Positions 11,273-20,771 of a DNA stretch of 64,000 bases are shown here, piece after piece. Position 1 is the first letter of the stretch; every line of letters begins with the position of its first letter. The notes below the pieces were generated by a model. It was not told the DNA's origin. It ran no database searches and worked only from the letters and a program-made list of their open reading frames with translations. The translations under genes were made by a program, and so were the position numbers. This stretch comes from Bacillus sp. FJAT-29790. GTDB lineage: Bacteria > Bacillota > Bacilli > Bacillales > Cytobacillaceae. The stretch is from NCBI RefSeq assembly GCF_019039215.1, contig NZ_JAHNZZ010000003.1, positions 225,765 through 289,764 on the forward strand, given 5' to 3'.

Positions 11273-11297
11273 GGCTGTTTTCGCAAACTTTGTTGCT
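11273..11297. repeat. Lone terminal repeat of the MITE-like family
   Basis: GGCTGTTTTCGCAAACTTTG followed by TTGCT matches the outer end of the elements at 29.1 and 45.1 kb. No core follows; instead a 52-bp tandem repeat begins about 20 bases later. Probably a remnant end. Confidence 0.65.
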
Positions 11298-11317
11298 CCT
11301 TAACAGAATTTTTTTTT

Positions 11318-11555
11318 CGAAAAGGAAAACTGGTCGCCATGAAGGGCGCATGACGATCGAAAACGACTCGATAATGGAAAAACGGTCGCCATAATGGGCG
11401 CATGACGATCGAAAACGACTCGATAATGGAAAAACGGTCGCCATAATGGGCTCATGACAATCGAAAACGACTCGATAAAAGAAAAACGGTCGCCATGAAG
11501 GGCGCATGACGATCGAAAACGACTCGATAATGGAAAAACGGTCGCCATAGGGGAG
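11318..11555. repeat. 52-bp tandem repeat, about 4.5 copies
   Basis: The motif GGTCGCCAT recurs at 11332, 11384, 11436, 11488 and 11540, exactly 52 bases apart. Each unit holds GGTCGCCAT, GGGCGCATGACGATCG, and AAAACGACTCGATAATGG, with a few substitutions per copy (for example GGGCTCATGACAATCG in the third). As 52 is not a multiple of three, the open frames seen across it are an artefact of the repeat. It lies between yusI and the 3' end of fadE. Confidence 0.95.
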
Positions 11556-11739
11556 TTTATGGTGAATGAATAAACTTTAGTTAATTAGTTTTATTAAGCA
11601 ACAATCTCTTAGAAATGAAACATTCAACATTTTTTAAAAATTCCTGTGTTTTATTAAACTATTTTTTTCATCATCACTAAGACTCCCTGCATAAATGAAG
11701 GGAGTCTATTTAAAAGGCATTTATCTAAGTGTGAATAAT
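11556..11739. other. Spacer downstream of fadE
   Basis: No gene. Contains a hairpin at 11680-11707 (AGACTCCCT / AGGGAGTCT) that probably ends the fadNAE transcript, though its T-run on the minus strand is displaced by about ten bases. Confidence 0.5.
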
Positions 11740-13524
11740 TTATAGAACAAATCGTTCTGCATCGATTAATTTTTCGGCCGCTTCACGTTTTTTCGCAATA
11801 ACATTTATTGGTGTATGGCGTGTGAATTTACGCAGCGCCGAAATCATCATTCTTAATGCATCTCCAGTTTCAACGGCAACAAGTGTTTCTTTTGCATCTT
11901 GTTCGATTTTATTGAATGCTTCCTGGCAGAAAATTTGTGTATAAAGAAGCTTCTGCTTACTCTTTTCCAGACCGTCTTTTACGATCGCCTTTTCTGTCCG
12001 GAGAACAACAGATTCCATTGAATAAGCATTTGAAATGATATCAGCAATATTGACTAAAACTTCTTGCTCTTTTTCTAAAGCTTTTCCGTACTTCTGAGCA
12101 GCGAGACCTGCAGCAAGCAAACCGATTTTCTTCGCATTTTTCACTAAATATTTTTCTTGGGCTAATGGCTCGTCACCTGGCTCTTCTGGCATTAGCATCA
12201 TAAGCTCTTCCTGCAAAGCCTGCGCCTTTTGGAATAGTGGCAACTCACCTTTAAACGCCTTACGAAGATACGTTCCAGGAACTAATAGGCGGTTTATTTC
12301 ATTGGTGCCTTCAAAGATGCGGTTGATACGGGAATCACGATAAGCTCTTTCAATTTCATACTCAGCCATGAAGCCGTATCCGCCATGGATTTGAACGCCT
12401 TCATCGACAACATAATCAAGTACTTCAGTATTGAAAAATTTATTTAACGAGCACTCAATAGCATATTCAGCAATCGATTTCGCTACTTCTTTTCCGTCCT
12501 TTACCTCTTCGTCAGATAGCTGACTCATTCGGTCTTCAAATAACCCGACAGTGCGGTATACAGAGCTTTCCGCAGCATAGATCTTCGACGCCATTGTTCC
12601 AAATTTCTCTTTCGTTAAATTGAACTGGGAAATCGGCGTTTTAAACTGCTGGCGTTGGTTTGCGTATTGCACTGTAATTTCAAAAGCGCGTTTTGAACCG
12701 CCAACAGCTCCGACCCCAAGCTTATAACGTCCGATATTCAGAATATTAAAAGCAATGATATGCCCTTTTCCGAATTCCCCTAATAAATTCTCTTTTGGCA
12801 CAAGTGCATCTTCAAAAATCAATGTACGGGTTGACGAGCTCTTAATCCCCATTTTCTTTTCTTCCGGACCAACGGATACGCCTTGGAATTCCCTTTCAAC
12901 GATAAAAGTAGAGAAATGCTCACCGTCTATTTTTGCATAGACAACAAAGATATCTGCAAAGCCTGCATTTGTAATCCATTGTTTTTCTCCATTTAATATA
13001 TAATGGGTGCCTTCCGCATTTAACCTTGCAGTTGTTTTGGCGCCAAGCGCATCAGAACCTGAGCCCGGCTCTGTCAAAGCATATGCAGCAAGCTTTTCAC
13101 CTGTCGCTAAGTCAGGCAAATACTTTTGCTTTTGCTCCTCGTTACCGAATAGTACGATTGGAAGTGAGCCGATTCCCACATGTGCACCGTGAGAGATCGA
13201 GTAACCGCCAGCACGGGCCATTTTTTCCGCAATAAGGGCCGAACTTACTTTATCTAATGCAAGGCCGCCATACTCTTCAGGAACGTCAGCTCCTAGCAGC
13301 CCCAATTCCCCTGCCTGTTTTAAAAGCTTTACAGAACGGTCAAATTCATGGTTTTCCAGGTGCTCTACTTCAGGTAAAACTTCATTTACAACATACTCTT
13401 CTGTTGTTTTTGCGATCATTTTCTGTTCATCTGTATAATCTTCCGGCGTAAATACACGGTCATATGAAACATCTTCAATTAAAAAGCTTCCACCTTTAAT
13501 TAACTTATCTGTTTGATTTGTCAT
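11740..13524 (-). CDS. fadE: Acyl-CoA dehydrogenase FadE
   Basis: FAD enzyme catalysing the first step of fatty-acid beta-oxidation (acyl-CoA to enoyl-CoA). Read from the ATG at 13524 ([15 protein letters not shown], 594 residues) with GGAGG eight bases upstream. The acyl-CoA dehydrogenase core covers about 30-410: [13 protein letters not shown] (flavin/substrate loop) and the catalytic-glutamate region [16 protein letters not shown] near 400. The extra C-terminal helical domain (about 420-590) is typical of the long Bacillus YusJ type. Last gene of fadN-fadA-fadE. Confidence 0.94.
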   Translation of the reverse strand: MTNQTDKLIKGGSFLIEDVSYDRVFTPEDYTDEQKMIAKTTEEYVVNEVLPEVEHLENHEFDRSVKLLKQAGELGLLGADVPEEYGGLALDKVSSALIAEKMARAGGYSISHGAHVGIGSLPIVLFGNEEQKQKYLPDLATGEKLAAYALTEPGSGSDALGAKTTARLNAEGTHYILNGEKQWITNAGFADIFVVYAKIDGEHFSTFIVEREFQGVSVGPEEKKMGIKSSSTRTLIFEDALVPKENLLGEFGKGHIIAFNILNIGRYKLGVGAVGGSKRAFEITVQYANQRQQFKTPISQFNLTKEKFGTMASKIYAAESSVYRTVGLFEDRMSQLSDEEVKDGKEVAKSIAEYAIECSLNKFFNTEVLDYVVDEGVQIHGGYGFMAEYEIERAYRDSRINRIFEGTNEINRLLVPGTYLRKAFKGELPLFQKAQALQEELMMLMPEEPGDEPLAQEKYLVKNAKKIGLLAAGLAAQKYGKALEKEQEVLVNIADIISNAYSMESVVLRTEKAIVKDGLEKSKQKLLYTQIFCQEAFNKIEQDAKETLVAVETGDALRMMISALRKFTRHTPINVIAKKREAAEKLIDAERFVL

Positions 13525-13592
13525 CGCCTTTTCCTCCATTCTATTGGTTCTAAAAAAACTAATCGGATTTCTCCCCCTGATTTATAAAAATT

Positions 13593-13848
13593 GGCTATTT
13601 TACTTAGTAGTGCGGAGTAGTTGATTTCCGCTCCAGATGCTCGCTTTCCGCGGGGCGGGCGGTGAGCCTCCTCGGCGCTCTGCGCCTGTGGGGTCTCACC
13701 TGTCCCGCTGCTCCCGCAGGACATTGAATAAACATCCGTGAATTAACACCGCACGAAAAAATGCGTATGCATTTTGAGGATCTCGCACCTTCCGCTCCAA
13801 TCAACTTTATATAAAACCTAGTTAACAACAATCATTTAGAAAACGGCC
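13593..13848. mobile_element. MITE-like repeat, copy E2, with intact 8-bp target duplication
   Basis: 256 bp between fadE and fadA. Ends GGCTATTTTAC and GAAAACGGCC form the terminal inverted repeats. Directly outside both ends stands TAAAAATT, a perfect 8-bp direct repeat. The core (CTTTCCGCGGGGCGGGCGGT ... CCTCCTCGGCGC ... GGGGTCTCACC) is a variant of the other copies and also carries a GCACGAAAAAATGCGTATGC module shared with the repeat at 20.4 kb. Confidence 0.88.
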
Positions 13849-13854
13849 TAAAAA

Positions 13855-15030
13855 TTAAAGTAATTCAAAAACTCCTGCAGCACCCATTCCTCCGCCGATA
13901 CACATGGTTACGATACCAAATTGCTGGTTTTGCCTTTTCATTTCATGAATTAGCGACAATGTCAGCTTTGCACCTGTACATCCAAGCGGATGTCCTAAAG
14001 CAATAGCGCCACCGTTCACATTGACTTTTTCTTCATCAAGCCCAAGCTCCCGGATAATCTGAATGGATTGCGAGGCAAATGCTTCATTTAGTTCAAATAA
14101 GCCGATATCTGAAAGCTCCAATCCTGCAAGCTTTAAGGCTTTTGGGATTGCGACAATGGGGCCGATGCCCATAATTTCAGGCGGAACCCCACCTACTGCG
14201 AATGACCGGAATTTCGCCATTGGCTTCAGACCTGAAGATTCTGCTTTTTCGCGGTCCATCACCATCACTGCTGCAGCTCCATCACTTGTTTGAGAGGCAT
14301 TTCCTGCCGTTACTGAACCGGTTACAGAGAATGCCGGGCGAAGCTTCGCAAGTGTCTCTACAGTTGAATCAGCACGTACTCCTTCGTCTTGAGTGAATTG
14401 GATTGTACCCTCGAATAATTTATTATCTTTGCCAACAGATCGTAAGGTAACATCTACTGGAACGATTTCATCAACAAACTTGCCTCCTTGGAGAGCTTTG
14501 GCAGCTTTTTGATGGCTTCTAACAGCAAATGCATCCTGATCCTCGCGGGTTATTCCGTACTTTTTCGCTACCTCTTCTGCTGTATGGCCCATACTCATAT
14601 AATATTGAGGTGCTGTTTCAGCTAGCTTTACATTCGGGCGAACAACATGCCCCATCATTGGTACAAGGCTCATTGATTCTGCACCGCCAGCGATGATCGT
14701 GTTAGCATGGCCGATCATAATTTTTTCTGCTGCATATGCGATAGATTGTAATCCTGATGAACAGTACCTGTTAATTGTAATGGCCGGAACTGTATGCGGC
14801 AGTCCCGCTAAAGCACCAATATTCCGAGCCATATTCATTCCCTGTTCAGCTTCTGGCATCGCACACCCAATGATTAAATCATCAATATTGCCTTCATAAT
14901 TTCCTGCTCGCTTTATCGTTTCCCGAACAACAAGGGCACCTAGATCATCCGGCCTCACATTCGCTAAAGTGCCTTTTTTCGCTTTGCCGACCGGCGTTCG
15001 GGCACCTGCAACGATTACTGCTTCTCTCAT
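13855..15030 (-). CDS. fadA: Acetyl-CoA acyltransferase (thiolase) FadA
   Basis: Last enzyme of beta-oxidation: 3-ketoacyl-CoA + CoA to acetyl-CoA + shortened acyl-CoA. The nucleophilic cysteine is in [18 protein letters not shown] (about residue 90), the histidine in [15 protein letters not shown], and the second cysteine in [16 protein letters not shown] at the C-terminus; 391 residues, standard. GTGAGGGAATAAA precedes the ATG. Separated from fadE by mobile copy E2, so fadE expression depends on transcription through that element or a promoter within it. Confidence 0.96.
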   Translation of the reverse strand: MREAVIVAGARTPVGKAKKGTLANVRPDDLGALVVRETIKRAGNYEGNIDDLIIGCAMPEAEQGMNMARNIGALAGLPHTVPAITINRYCSSGLQSIAYAAEKIMIGHANTIIAGGAESMSLVPMMGHVVRPNVKLAETAPQYYMSMGHTAEEVAKKYGITREDQDAFAVRSHQKAAKALQGGKFVDEIVPVDVTLRSVGKDNKLFEGTIQFTQDEGVRADSTVETLAKLRPAFSVTGSVTAGNASQTSDGAAAVMVMDREKAESSGLKPMAKFRSFAVGGVPPEIMGIGPIVAIPKALKLAGLELSDIGLFELNEAFASQSIQIIRELGLDEEKVNVNGGAIALGHPLGCTGAKLTLSLIHEMKRQNQQFGIVTMCIGGGMGAAGVFELL

Positions 15031-15213
15031 TTTATTCCCTCACTTTCCTTCAATGCTTAGTATTCATAGTCTATTATTCTATGATTGTATAAAAAAATAT
15101 TGTAAATCTGGGTAGGGTTTACGTTCTGAGTGATGGATTTTGCCCTGCAAAAAGGGCACACTTCAAACAAATCCGAACCACAAATCTTCCGTTTTTCTAC
15201 TATAGCTATTCCA

Positions 15214-17598
15214 TTAATTACGCAATGGCTTTCCCTTTAAAAGCATATGCTGCATGCGTGCTTGAGATTTCGGCTCTGCCACCAAGCTTAAAAACGCTTC
15301 CCTTTCTAAATCGAGAAGGTATTGTTCATCCACTTCTGTTCCGTATGGCACTTTTCCACCGGCAATCACGTAAGCAAGCTTCTTCGCAATTTTTAGATCA
15401 TGTGCTGAAATATAGCCTGAGTGCATCATTGCCTGTGCTCCTAATAACATCATTGCGTACCCGGTTTCGCCAACGACCGGAACTTTTTTACGGACAGGAG
15501 GCTTATAACCTTTTTGAAAAAGTGAGAGGACAGCCTGTTTTGCATCATAAATCAGGTGGTCTCCATTTACGCTAATCCCATCGGCTAAATGAAGGAAATT
15601 ATTATCCCGTGCTTCGTCCCCTGAAGTTGAAACTTTGGCCATTGCAATCGATTCAAATACTTTATTAGCAACCTTTTGGAGGTCGAATTCTACCCCATTT
15701 GGCATGTTTTCGAGATGTTTTAAATAAAGCTCCTTGTTGCCGCTTCCGCCAGGGATCAAGCCTACACCCACTTCAACAAGGCCCATATATGTTTCACTCG
15801 AAGCTTGAATATGTGCTGCTGGCAGACAAACCTCTGTCCCGCCGCCTAGCGTCATTCCAAACGGTGCAGCCACGACTGGTTTTGAACTGTATTTTATTTT
15901 CATCATCGCCTGCTGGAAGTGCCGAACGACCATATCAAGTTCATAAATATTATCATCCTGAGCTTCCATTAAGATCATCGCAAGGTTGGCACCTACACAG
16001 AAGTTTTTCCCCTGGTTGCCAATGACAAGCCCTTTGTAATTCCTTTCCACTTCATCGATAGCAAAGTTAATCATTTGAATAATATCAAGACCAATTGCGT
16101 TACTTTGGGAATGGAATTCAAGAAGTGCGACCCCATCGCCAAGATCAATTAAGCTCGCCCCGCTGTTCTTTTTTATCACACCGTTTTGTTTTTTCAGACG
16201 CGTTAAATTAATCACTTTTGGATTCTCTTTAATTAATTGATATTCGCCATTTTGATAGAAGTAGAGATTGCCAGCTTCTTCTTTATAAAAGGTTGTGAAT
16301 CCTTTTTCGAGCATTTCCTTTACCCAAGCAGGGACCTCTACACCTTCCTCTTTCATCCTGCTGATCGATTTCTCCACCCCGATCGCATCCCATGTTTCAA
16401 ATGGTCCAAGCTCCCAGCCGAAGCCCCATTTCATCGCACGGTCAATTGCAACGACATCATCTGCAATTGAACCGAGTAATTGAGCCGAATAAATTAAAGC
16501 TGGACTTAATATATTCCATAATAGCTGGCCTGCGCGGTCATCCGCATAAACAAGCCCTTTCATTTTATTCCCTGTTCCTTTTTCCGGCTTGCTCAGTTCA
16601 ATTGCCGGTGTATTCAGCTTTTTGCGCTCGCCGTATTCCAATGTTTGCGGGTTTAACTCTAAGATTTCTTTTCCCTTTTTCAAAAAGAAGCCTTGCCCTG
16701 ATTTGCTTCCAAGCCAACCTTTTTCCAGCATTCCTTTCATAAAATCAGGGACTGCAAATACTTCTTTTTCTTTGCCTTCTACTTGTTCAAACACGTTGCC
16801 CGCAACATTTACAAATGTATCAAGGCCTACAACGTCAAGCGTTCTGAAAGTTGCACTTTTAGATCTGCCAATAAGCGGACCTGTAATAGAATCAACCTCA
16901 CCAACACTGTATCCGCCTTTCAGCATTTCCTGAACAGTCACTAAAAGCCCATAAGTACCGATGCGGTTGGCAATAAAGTTAGGCGTGTCCTTCGCTTCAA
17001 CGACACCTTTTCCTAGCACATCTTCACCAAATTGTTTCATATAGGCCAATACTTCTGGAGCTGTATGTTTCGTAGGGATAATCTCTAAAAGTTTCAAATA
17101 ACGCGGTGGGTTAAAGAAGTGCGTTCCAAGAAAGTGCTTTTGGAAATCTTCCGAGCGTCCTTCCGCCATTGCTTCAACTGAAATGCCTGAAGTGTTCGAG
17201 CTCACGATGCTTCCCGGTTTCCGGAACTCGTCAACCTTTTCAAACACTTGTTTTTTTACAGCGAGGTTTTCGACTACGACCTCAATCACCCAATCGACAT
17301 CTTTCACGCGTTCCATATCATCTTCAAAATTTCCGGCTTCGATTAAAGCGAGATTCGTTTTTTTCGTTAGCGGAGCTGGCTTTTGTTTCAAAAGCTTTTG
17401 TCTTCCCGCTTCACTGATGCGGTTGCGGACACTTTTATCTTCAAGGGTTAATCCTTTTGACTTTTCGGATTCTGTTAATTCGCGAGGTACAATATCTAGC
17501 AGCAAGGTTGGAATTCCAATGTTCGCTAAGTGGGCTGCAATGCCAGAGCCCATTACCCCGGAACCGAGAACTGCTACCTTTTTGATTTGTTGGATCAA
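15214..17598 (-). CDS. fadN: Bifunctional 3-hydroxyacyl-CoA dehydrogenase / enoyl-CoA hydratase FadN
   Basis: 794 residues. N-terminal NAD-binding 3-hydroxyacyl-CoA dehydrogenase (GSGVMGSGIAAHLANIG, about 12-28; HFFNPPRYLKLLEIIP near 170), then an enoyl-CoA hydratase/isomerase domain (GNQGKNFCVGANL ... MTLGGGTEVCLPA, about 540-640). This order (dehydrogenase first) is that of Bacillus YusL. The start is a TTG at 17598 with GGGGGAAA upstream. First gene of the fad operon, with a FadR box 24 bases before the start. The proline-dehydrogenase-like yusM that neighbours it in B. subtilis is absent here. Confidence 0.95.
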   Translation of the reverse strand: MIQQIKKVAVLGSGVMGSGIAAHLANIGIPTLLLDIVPRELTESEKSKGLTLEDKSVRNRISEAGRQKLLKQKPAPLTKKTNLALIEAGNFEDDMERVKDVDWVIEVVVENLAVKKQVFEKVDEFRKPGSIVSSNTSGISVEAMAEGRSEDFQKHFLGTHFFNPPRYLKLLEIIPTKHTAPEVLAYMKQFGEDVLGKGVVEAKDTPNFIANRIGTYGLLVTVQEMLKGGYSVGEVDSITGPLIGRSKSATFRTLDVVGLDTFVNVAGNVFEQVEGKEKEVFAVPDFMKGMLEKGWLGSKSGQGFFLKKGKEILELNPQTLEYGERKKLNTPAIELSKPEKGTGNKMKGLVYADDRAGQLLWNILSPALIYSAQLLGSIADDVVAIDRAMKWGFGWELGPFETWDAIGVEKSISRMKEEGVEVPAWVKEMLEKGFTTFYKEEAGNLYFYQNGEYQLIKENPKVINLTRLKKQNGVIKKNSGASLIDLGDGVALLEFHSQSNAIGLDIIQMINFAIDEVERNYKGLVIGNQGKNFCVGANLAMILMEAQDDNIYELDMVVRHFQQAMMKIKYSSKPVVAAPFGMTLGGGTEVCLPAAHIQASSETYMGLVEVGVGLIPGGSGNKELYLKHLENMPNGVEFDLQKVANKVFESIAMAKVSTSGDEARDNNFLHLADGISVNGDHLIYDAKQAVLSLFQKGYKPPVRKKVPVVGETGYAMMLLGAQAMMHSGYISAHDLKIAKKLAYVIAGGKVPYGTEVDEQYLLDLEREAFLSLVAEPKSQARMQHMLLKGKPLRN

Positions 17599-17621
17599 CT
17601 TTATTTCCCCCTTTTACCTTT

Positions 17622-17639
17622 TGAATGAATACTCATTCA
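17622..17639. promoter_or_regulatory. FadR operator of fadNAE
   Basis: TGAATGAATACTCATTCA, a perfect 7-bp inverted repeat with 4-bp centre, matches the Bacillus FadR (YsiA) consensus TGAATGA-N4-TCATTCA. It lies between the fadN start and its promoter region, so FadR should block transcription until released by long-chain acyl-CoA. Confidence 0.93.
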
Positions 17640-17896
17640 TTTTTAGTCCAAAAAAAATTCATCTGTGAATATGTCTTGTTATTTATAACTATAGAATATT
17701 TGAAAAATTTACGCAATGGTTTTTGAGGCTGAAATTAGAAAATTTTAAAAACTGACGATTGTCTAAACTCGAATATGCGGATACAAGACCTTACGGGCAA
17801 CTTGCATGCTCCATCTTAAAATCTCTTTCTGAATTTACCCTTTTTCCTAGTGAAAAAAACAATAATGGACATTCTATTAGTGGAGGTGAAGAATCA

Positions 17897-18028
17897 ATGG
17901 CGAGAAGAAAAAGGAACCCTTCGAAAGCAGGGGTAAGCGCAGCAAGTGTGAAAGGCAATGCAGGCCCAACTGTTGAAGCAGATGGCGGCGGGAAAGTGAA
18001 CAGTCAAAATAATCAATATAAAAAATAA
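17897..18028 (+). CDS. yuzL: Small YuzL-like protein
   Basis: 43 residues (MARRKRNPSKAGVSAASVKG...), strongly basic at the N-terminus, glycine/asparagine/lysine-rich at the C-terminus, no hydrophobic core. GGAGGTGA seven bases before the ATG settles the start; the longer open frame from 17759 has none. The NPSKAGVSAASV motif is that of the small YuzL family of Bacillus; such proteins resemble minor spore proteins but no function is known. It is followed 24 bases on by coat-like genes, which supports a sporulation role. Confidence 0.75.
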   Translation: MARRKRNPSKAGVSAASVKGNAGPTVEADGGGKVNSQNNQYKK

Positions 18029-18052
18029 TCATTCATTACGGAGGGATTGCTT

Positions 18053-18322
18053 ATGCAACAGCAAAATATGAATATGCAAAATCAGCAAGGAGTAATGCAA
18101 CAGCCGCCTGCTGTCATTTCTACGAAAGACTCTATGTATTTAACAGACATGCTTTCCTGGAATTTACTAGCTGTGAAAAAGGCCCATTTCTATGCTCAGC
18201 AATGCCAATGCCAGGAATTAAAGGCGGAGTTTGAAAGATGCGGTCAGATGCATCAGCGCCATTATGATCAAATTCTTACTCATTTAAATCCGCAAAACCA
18301 ATCCTTTACAGGGGTTCAATAA
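18053..18322 (+). CDS. Coat-F-type spore coat protein
   Basis: 89 residues. Met/Gln/Asn-rich start (MQQQNMNMQNQQGVMQQPP) followed by a helical coat-F-like domain (YLTDMLSWNLLAVKKAHFYAQQC ... MHQRHYDQILTHLN). Three cysteines in a QQCQCQE ... RCG arrangement could cross-link. GGAGGGA six bases before the ATG at 18053. Paired with the next gene, which has the same architecture; likely a spore-outer-layer protein made in the mother cell. Confidence 0.8.
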   Translation: MQQQNMNMQNQQGVMQQPPAVISTKDSMYLTDMLSWNLLAVKKAHFYAQQCQCQELKAEFERCGQMHQRHYDQILTHLNPQNQSFTGVQ

Positions 18323-18391
18323 GAAAGGCGGGACCGCCGAATCTCAAAATAACAAAGTAAATCATTATCATTTCACGAGGAGGCACTTAAC

Positions 18392-18739
18392 ATGTATCAA
18401 AATCCGATCCAGAATCAGAACCAACAAAATGCAATCCAAAACCCTGAAACTCAAATCCCGAAAACGCCACAAATGAATGACCGTGATTTCACAAACGATC
18501 TATTAGCGATGGAAAAATATATGACGTCTTCTTACTGTACCTATTTGCACGAAGCCAGTCATCAGGCGCTTTATCAAGATATGTTAAACATTTTTACTGA
18601 AACACAAAATGAACAGCGCGAATTCTATAACATGATGTTCAAAAAAGGCTGGTACAAAGTCGAAGCCGCCGAACAGCAAAAACTGCAGCAATCATACCAA
18701 CAGTTCCAAGGTTATACAAACCAGTTGCCGTATCAGTGA
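18392..18739 (+). CDS. Coat-F-family spore coat protein (YusN-like)
   Basis: 115 residues. Gln/Asn-rich low-complexity lead of about 35 residues, then the coat-F helical domain: MNDRDFTNDLLAMEKYMTSS, YCTYLHEASHQALYQDML, and FYNMMFKKGWYKVEAAE, the family's usual ending. ACGAGGAGGC sits 8 bases upstream of the ATG. Position after fadNAE matches yusN in B. subtilis. No catalytic residues are expected. Confidence 0.85.
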   Translation: MYQNPIQNQNQQNAIQNPETQIPKTPQMNDRDFTNDLLAMEKYMTSSYCTYLHEASHQALYQDMLNIFTETQNEQREFYNMMFKKGWYKVEAAEQQKLQQSYQQFQGYTNQLPYQ

Positions 18740-18761
18740 GGTACAATATCCTGCACACCAA

Positions 18762-18792
18762 AAAGCCGTTTTCCTAACTGGAAGCCGGCTTT
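18762..18792 (+). terminator. Terminator of the coat gene cluster
   Basis: Hairpin AAAGCCG ... CGGCTTT with inner TTTTCC/GGAAG pairing, followed by CGTTTTACTT on the plus strand. Separates the coat genes from the receptor operon. Confidence 0.7.
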
Positions 18793-18925
18793 CGTTTTAC
18801 TTACTTAGGTCTATCCTATTATCTATTCGCTTTTCTCCGATCTGCAGATTTATTTCCCCATCTATTCATAATCCTTCCAAAATCGGTAACAATAAGCACA
18901 ATGCTAGAAATGACGGTGATTGATG

Positions 18926-20419
18926 ATGAAAAAATGGTTACAAAAGAAGAGTGTACAAAAGGATATAGAGAAAAAAGACTGGGAAAAAACATTATTAAAA
19001 TCGAAGGACTTTAAAAAATCATTTTATTTCAATCGAAAAACAAATGTGCGGTTTTGCCTTACATTTATGACTACTTTAATTGATGACGCCATTATACAGC
19101 AAAGTATACTCCCAGATTTACTCGAGGGGGACCTTCTATCGATTGAAGATATCAAAAAAATCCTCCCTATTACAGACGTGGAAATAAGCGAAGATCCTTC
19201 TGGAATAGAAGAGAAACTGTTCGATGGCTGTGTCATGCTGACAATTGAAACAGAGGAAAAAAAATTCGGCTTTATTCCTGCCCGAAAAGAAATTATTCGT
19301 GCTTTATCACCACCCGAGGTAGAGTTTTCCGTAATCGGCCCAAAAGAATCCTTTGTAGAATCAATCGGCGTAAATTTAAACTTAATTCGAAGAAGATTAC
19401 CTGTAAAAGAATTAATCGTAGACGAGTTTACGGTTGGAACTATATCGAAAACACAAATTGCTGTCTTACATATTGAGGGAATTACGAATCAAGAGAATGT
19501 GAATACGGTCAAGCAACGTATAAAAGAAATTGAAATCGATACGATTATAGATAGTTCTTATATTGTTCAAATCATATCGGATAACTCCAATTCGCCATTT
19601 CCACAGTTATTGGATACAGAAAGGCCAGATAGGATAGCAGCGGTTTTGGCTGAAGGGAAGGTAGCGATTTGTGTAGACGGCTCCCCTCATGTTTTACTTG
19701 GACCAACTACTCTAGTTGAATTTTTCAGTGCTTTTGATGATTATTTCCTAAATTGGGGTTTAGCAACATTTTTTAGGTTACTTCGGGTATTTGCGGTTGC
19801 CTTCTCCGTCCTAATTACACCCATTTATGTAGCAGCACTAACCTATCATTATGAGATGATTCCAAAGGAATTATTAAGTACTTTAATTACATCGAGGAGA
19901 GATGTCCCCTTTCCTCCCATTCTAGAAGCTTTAATACTGGAAATGACGATTGAATTATTAAGAGAGGCTGGAGCAAGACTGCCGACAAAAGTCGGTCAAA
20001 CAATCGGTATCGTAGGCGGAATCGTCATAGGTACTGCTTCAGTTGATGCAGGCCTTACAAGTAATGTTCTCCTTATCATTATCGCACTTGCTGCTCTCGC
20101 TTCCTTTACAACACCTGTCTACAAGATGGGTAATGCAATCCGTATTCTTCGCTTTCCTTTTTTACTTTTTGCACAGTTATGGGGGCTCCTCGGGATTCTT
20201 TTTTGTTTTTGTATTTTATTAGCCCACTTAATCCGTCTTACCTCGCTTGGCAGGCCATTTTTAGAGCCGTTTTATCCGCCACGGGTGACAGACTTAAAGG
20301 ATTCTATAGTCAGCCTTCCGCTTCAAAAGCTGGCTTCGCGTCCAGAACTTTTAAAGACAGAAAAGCAATATCGCTTTAATAAGAAAAAAGCAAATATAAA
20401 GAAAGATATTGATGAATAA
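18926..20419 (+). CDS. Germinant receptor A subunit (GerA/GerKA family), operon 1
   Basis: 497 residues read from the ATG at 18926 with GGTGAT five bases upstream (TTG 18920 and ATG 18923 are alternatives). The GerA family core is clear: EIEIDTIIDSSYIVQIISDN, then the typical SPFPQLLDTERPDRIAAVLAEGKVAICVDGSP segment, and four to six membrane helices from about residue 285. It sits in the spore inner membrane as part of a nutrient receptor. The cognate B and C genes follow, but only after a 352-base gap holding a repeat. Confidence 0.93.
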   Translation: MKKWLQKKSVQKDIEKKDWEKTLLKSKDFKKSFYFNRKTNVRFCLTFMTTLIDDAIIQQSILPDLLEGDLLSIEDIKKILPITDVEISEDPSGIEEKLFDGCVMLTIETEEKKFGFIPARKEIIRALSPPEVEFSVIGPKESFVESIGVNLNLIRRRLPVKELIVDEFTVGTISKTQIAVLHIEGITNQENVNTVKQRIKEIEIDTIIDSSYIVQIISDNSNSPFPQLLDTERPDRIAAVLAEGKVAICVDGSPHVLLGPTTLVEFFSAFDDYFLNWGLATFFRLLRVFAVAFSVLITPIYVAALTYHYEMIPKELLSTLITSRRDVPFPPILEALILEMTIELLREAGARLPTKVGQTIGIVGGIVIGTASVDAGLTSNVLLIIIALAALASFTTPVYKMGNAIRILRFPFLLFAQLWGLLGILFCFCILLAHLIRLTSLGRPFLEPFYPPRVTDLKDSIVSLPLQKLASRPELLKTEKQYRFNKKKANIKKDIDE

Positions 20420-20420
20420 G

Positions 20421-20656
20421 AAAAGCGAAGGAGCCTTGATCAGAGGCGACAAGCATAAGCCGAGACGGCTGTTGGCTGCACTTTAACCTTCTTTACGGAT
20501 TGGCTTATGACCTCCGACGTACAGGACGTACTAATACCGACGTTGCAATGGTAGTAGGAAAGTTTCGGCAGTATTAACATCGCACGAAGAAAAAAGCGTA
20601 TTTCTTTTTCGAGTATGGCGCTCTTAGTCGGCCAACCCCTAGGCTCCGCATCTAGA
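20421..20656. repeat. Dispersed repeat R2 between receptor A and B genes
   Basis: About 235 bases of GC-richer, non-coding sequence with GCGAAGGAGCCTTGATCAG on the left and CCCCTAGGCTCCGC on the right (imperfect inverted ends, GGAGCCT). Internally it has the AAACATCGCACGAAG-type module (near 20575-20605) that also occurs in element E2. The overall pattern is one I recognise as common between genes in Bacillaceae, but I cannot name it. No transposase. Confidence 0.6.
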
Positions 20657-20771
20657 CAGATCTATCTGATTTTTCGCTACGAGTGGTACAATGCATTTCG
20701 TTGTGAATCATTATGTTGCTAAAGCAAAAAGAGTTCGAAAACTACCCGAATAAACTGGATGTGAACCATTT

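Noticed and set aside
11226..11548. Two overlapping minus-strand frames with repeated MATVFPLSSRF-type peptides
   Set aside because: They come from the 52-bp tandem repeat read in shifting frames; no ribosome site, no family.
11318..11555. CRISPR array
   Set aside because: Units are contiguous with no unique spacers, and there are no cas genes in the window.
13521..13831. Frames of 67 and 75 codons inside element E2
   Set aside because: The frames follow GC-rich palindromic repeat sequence and are not conserved as protein between copies.
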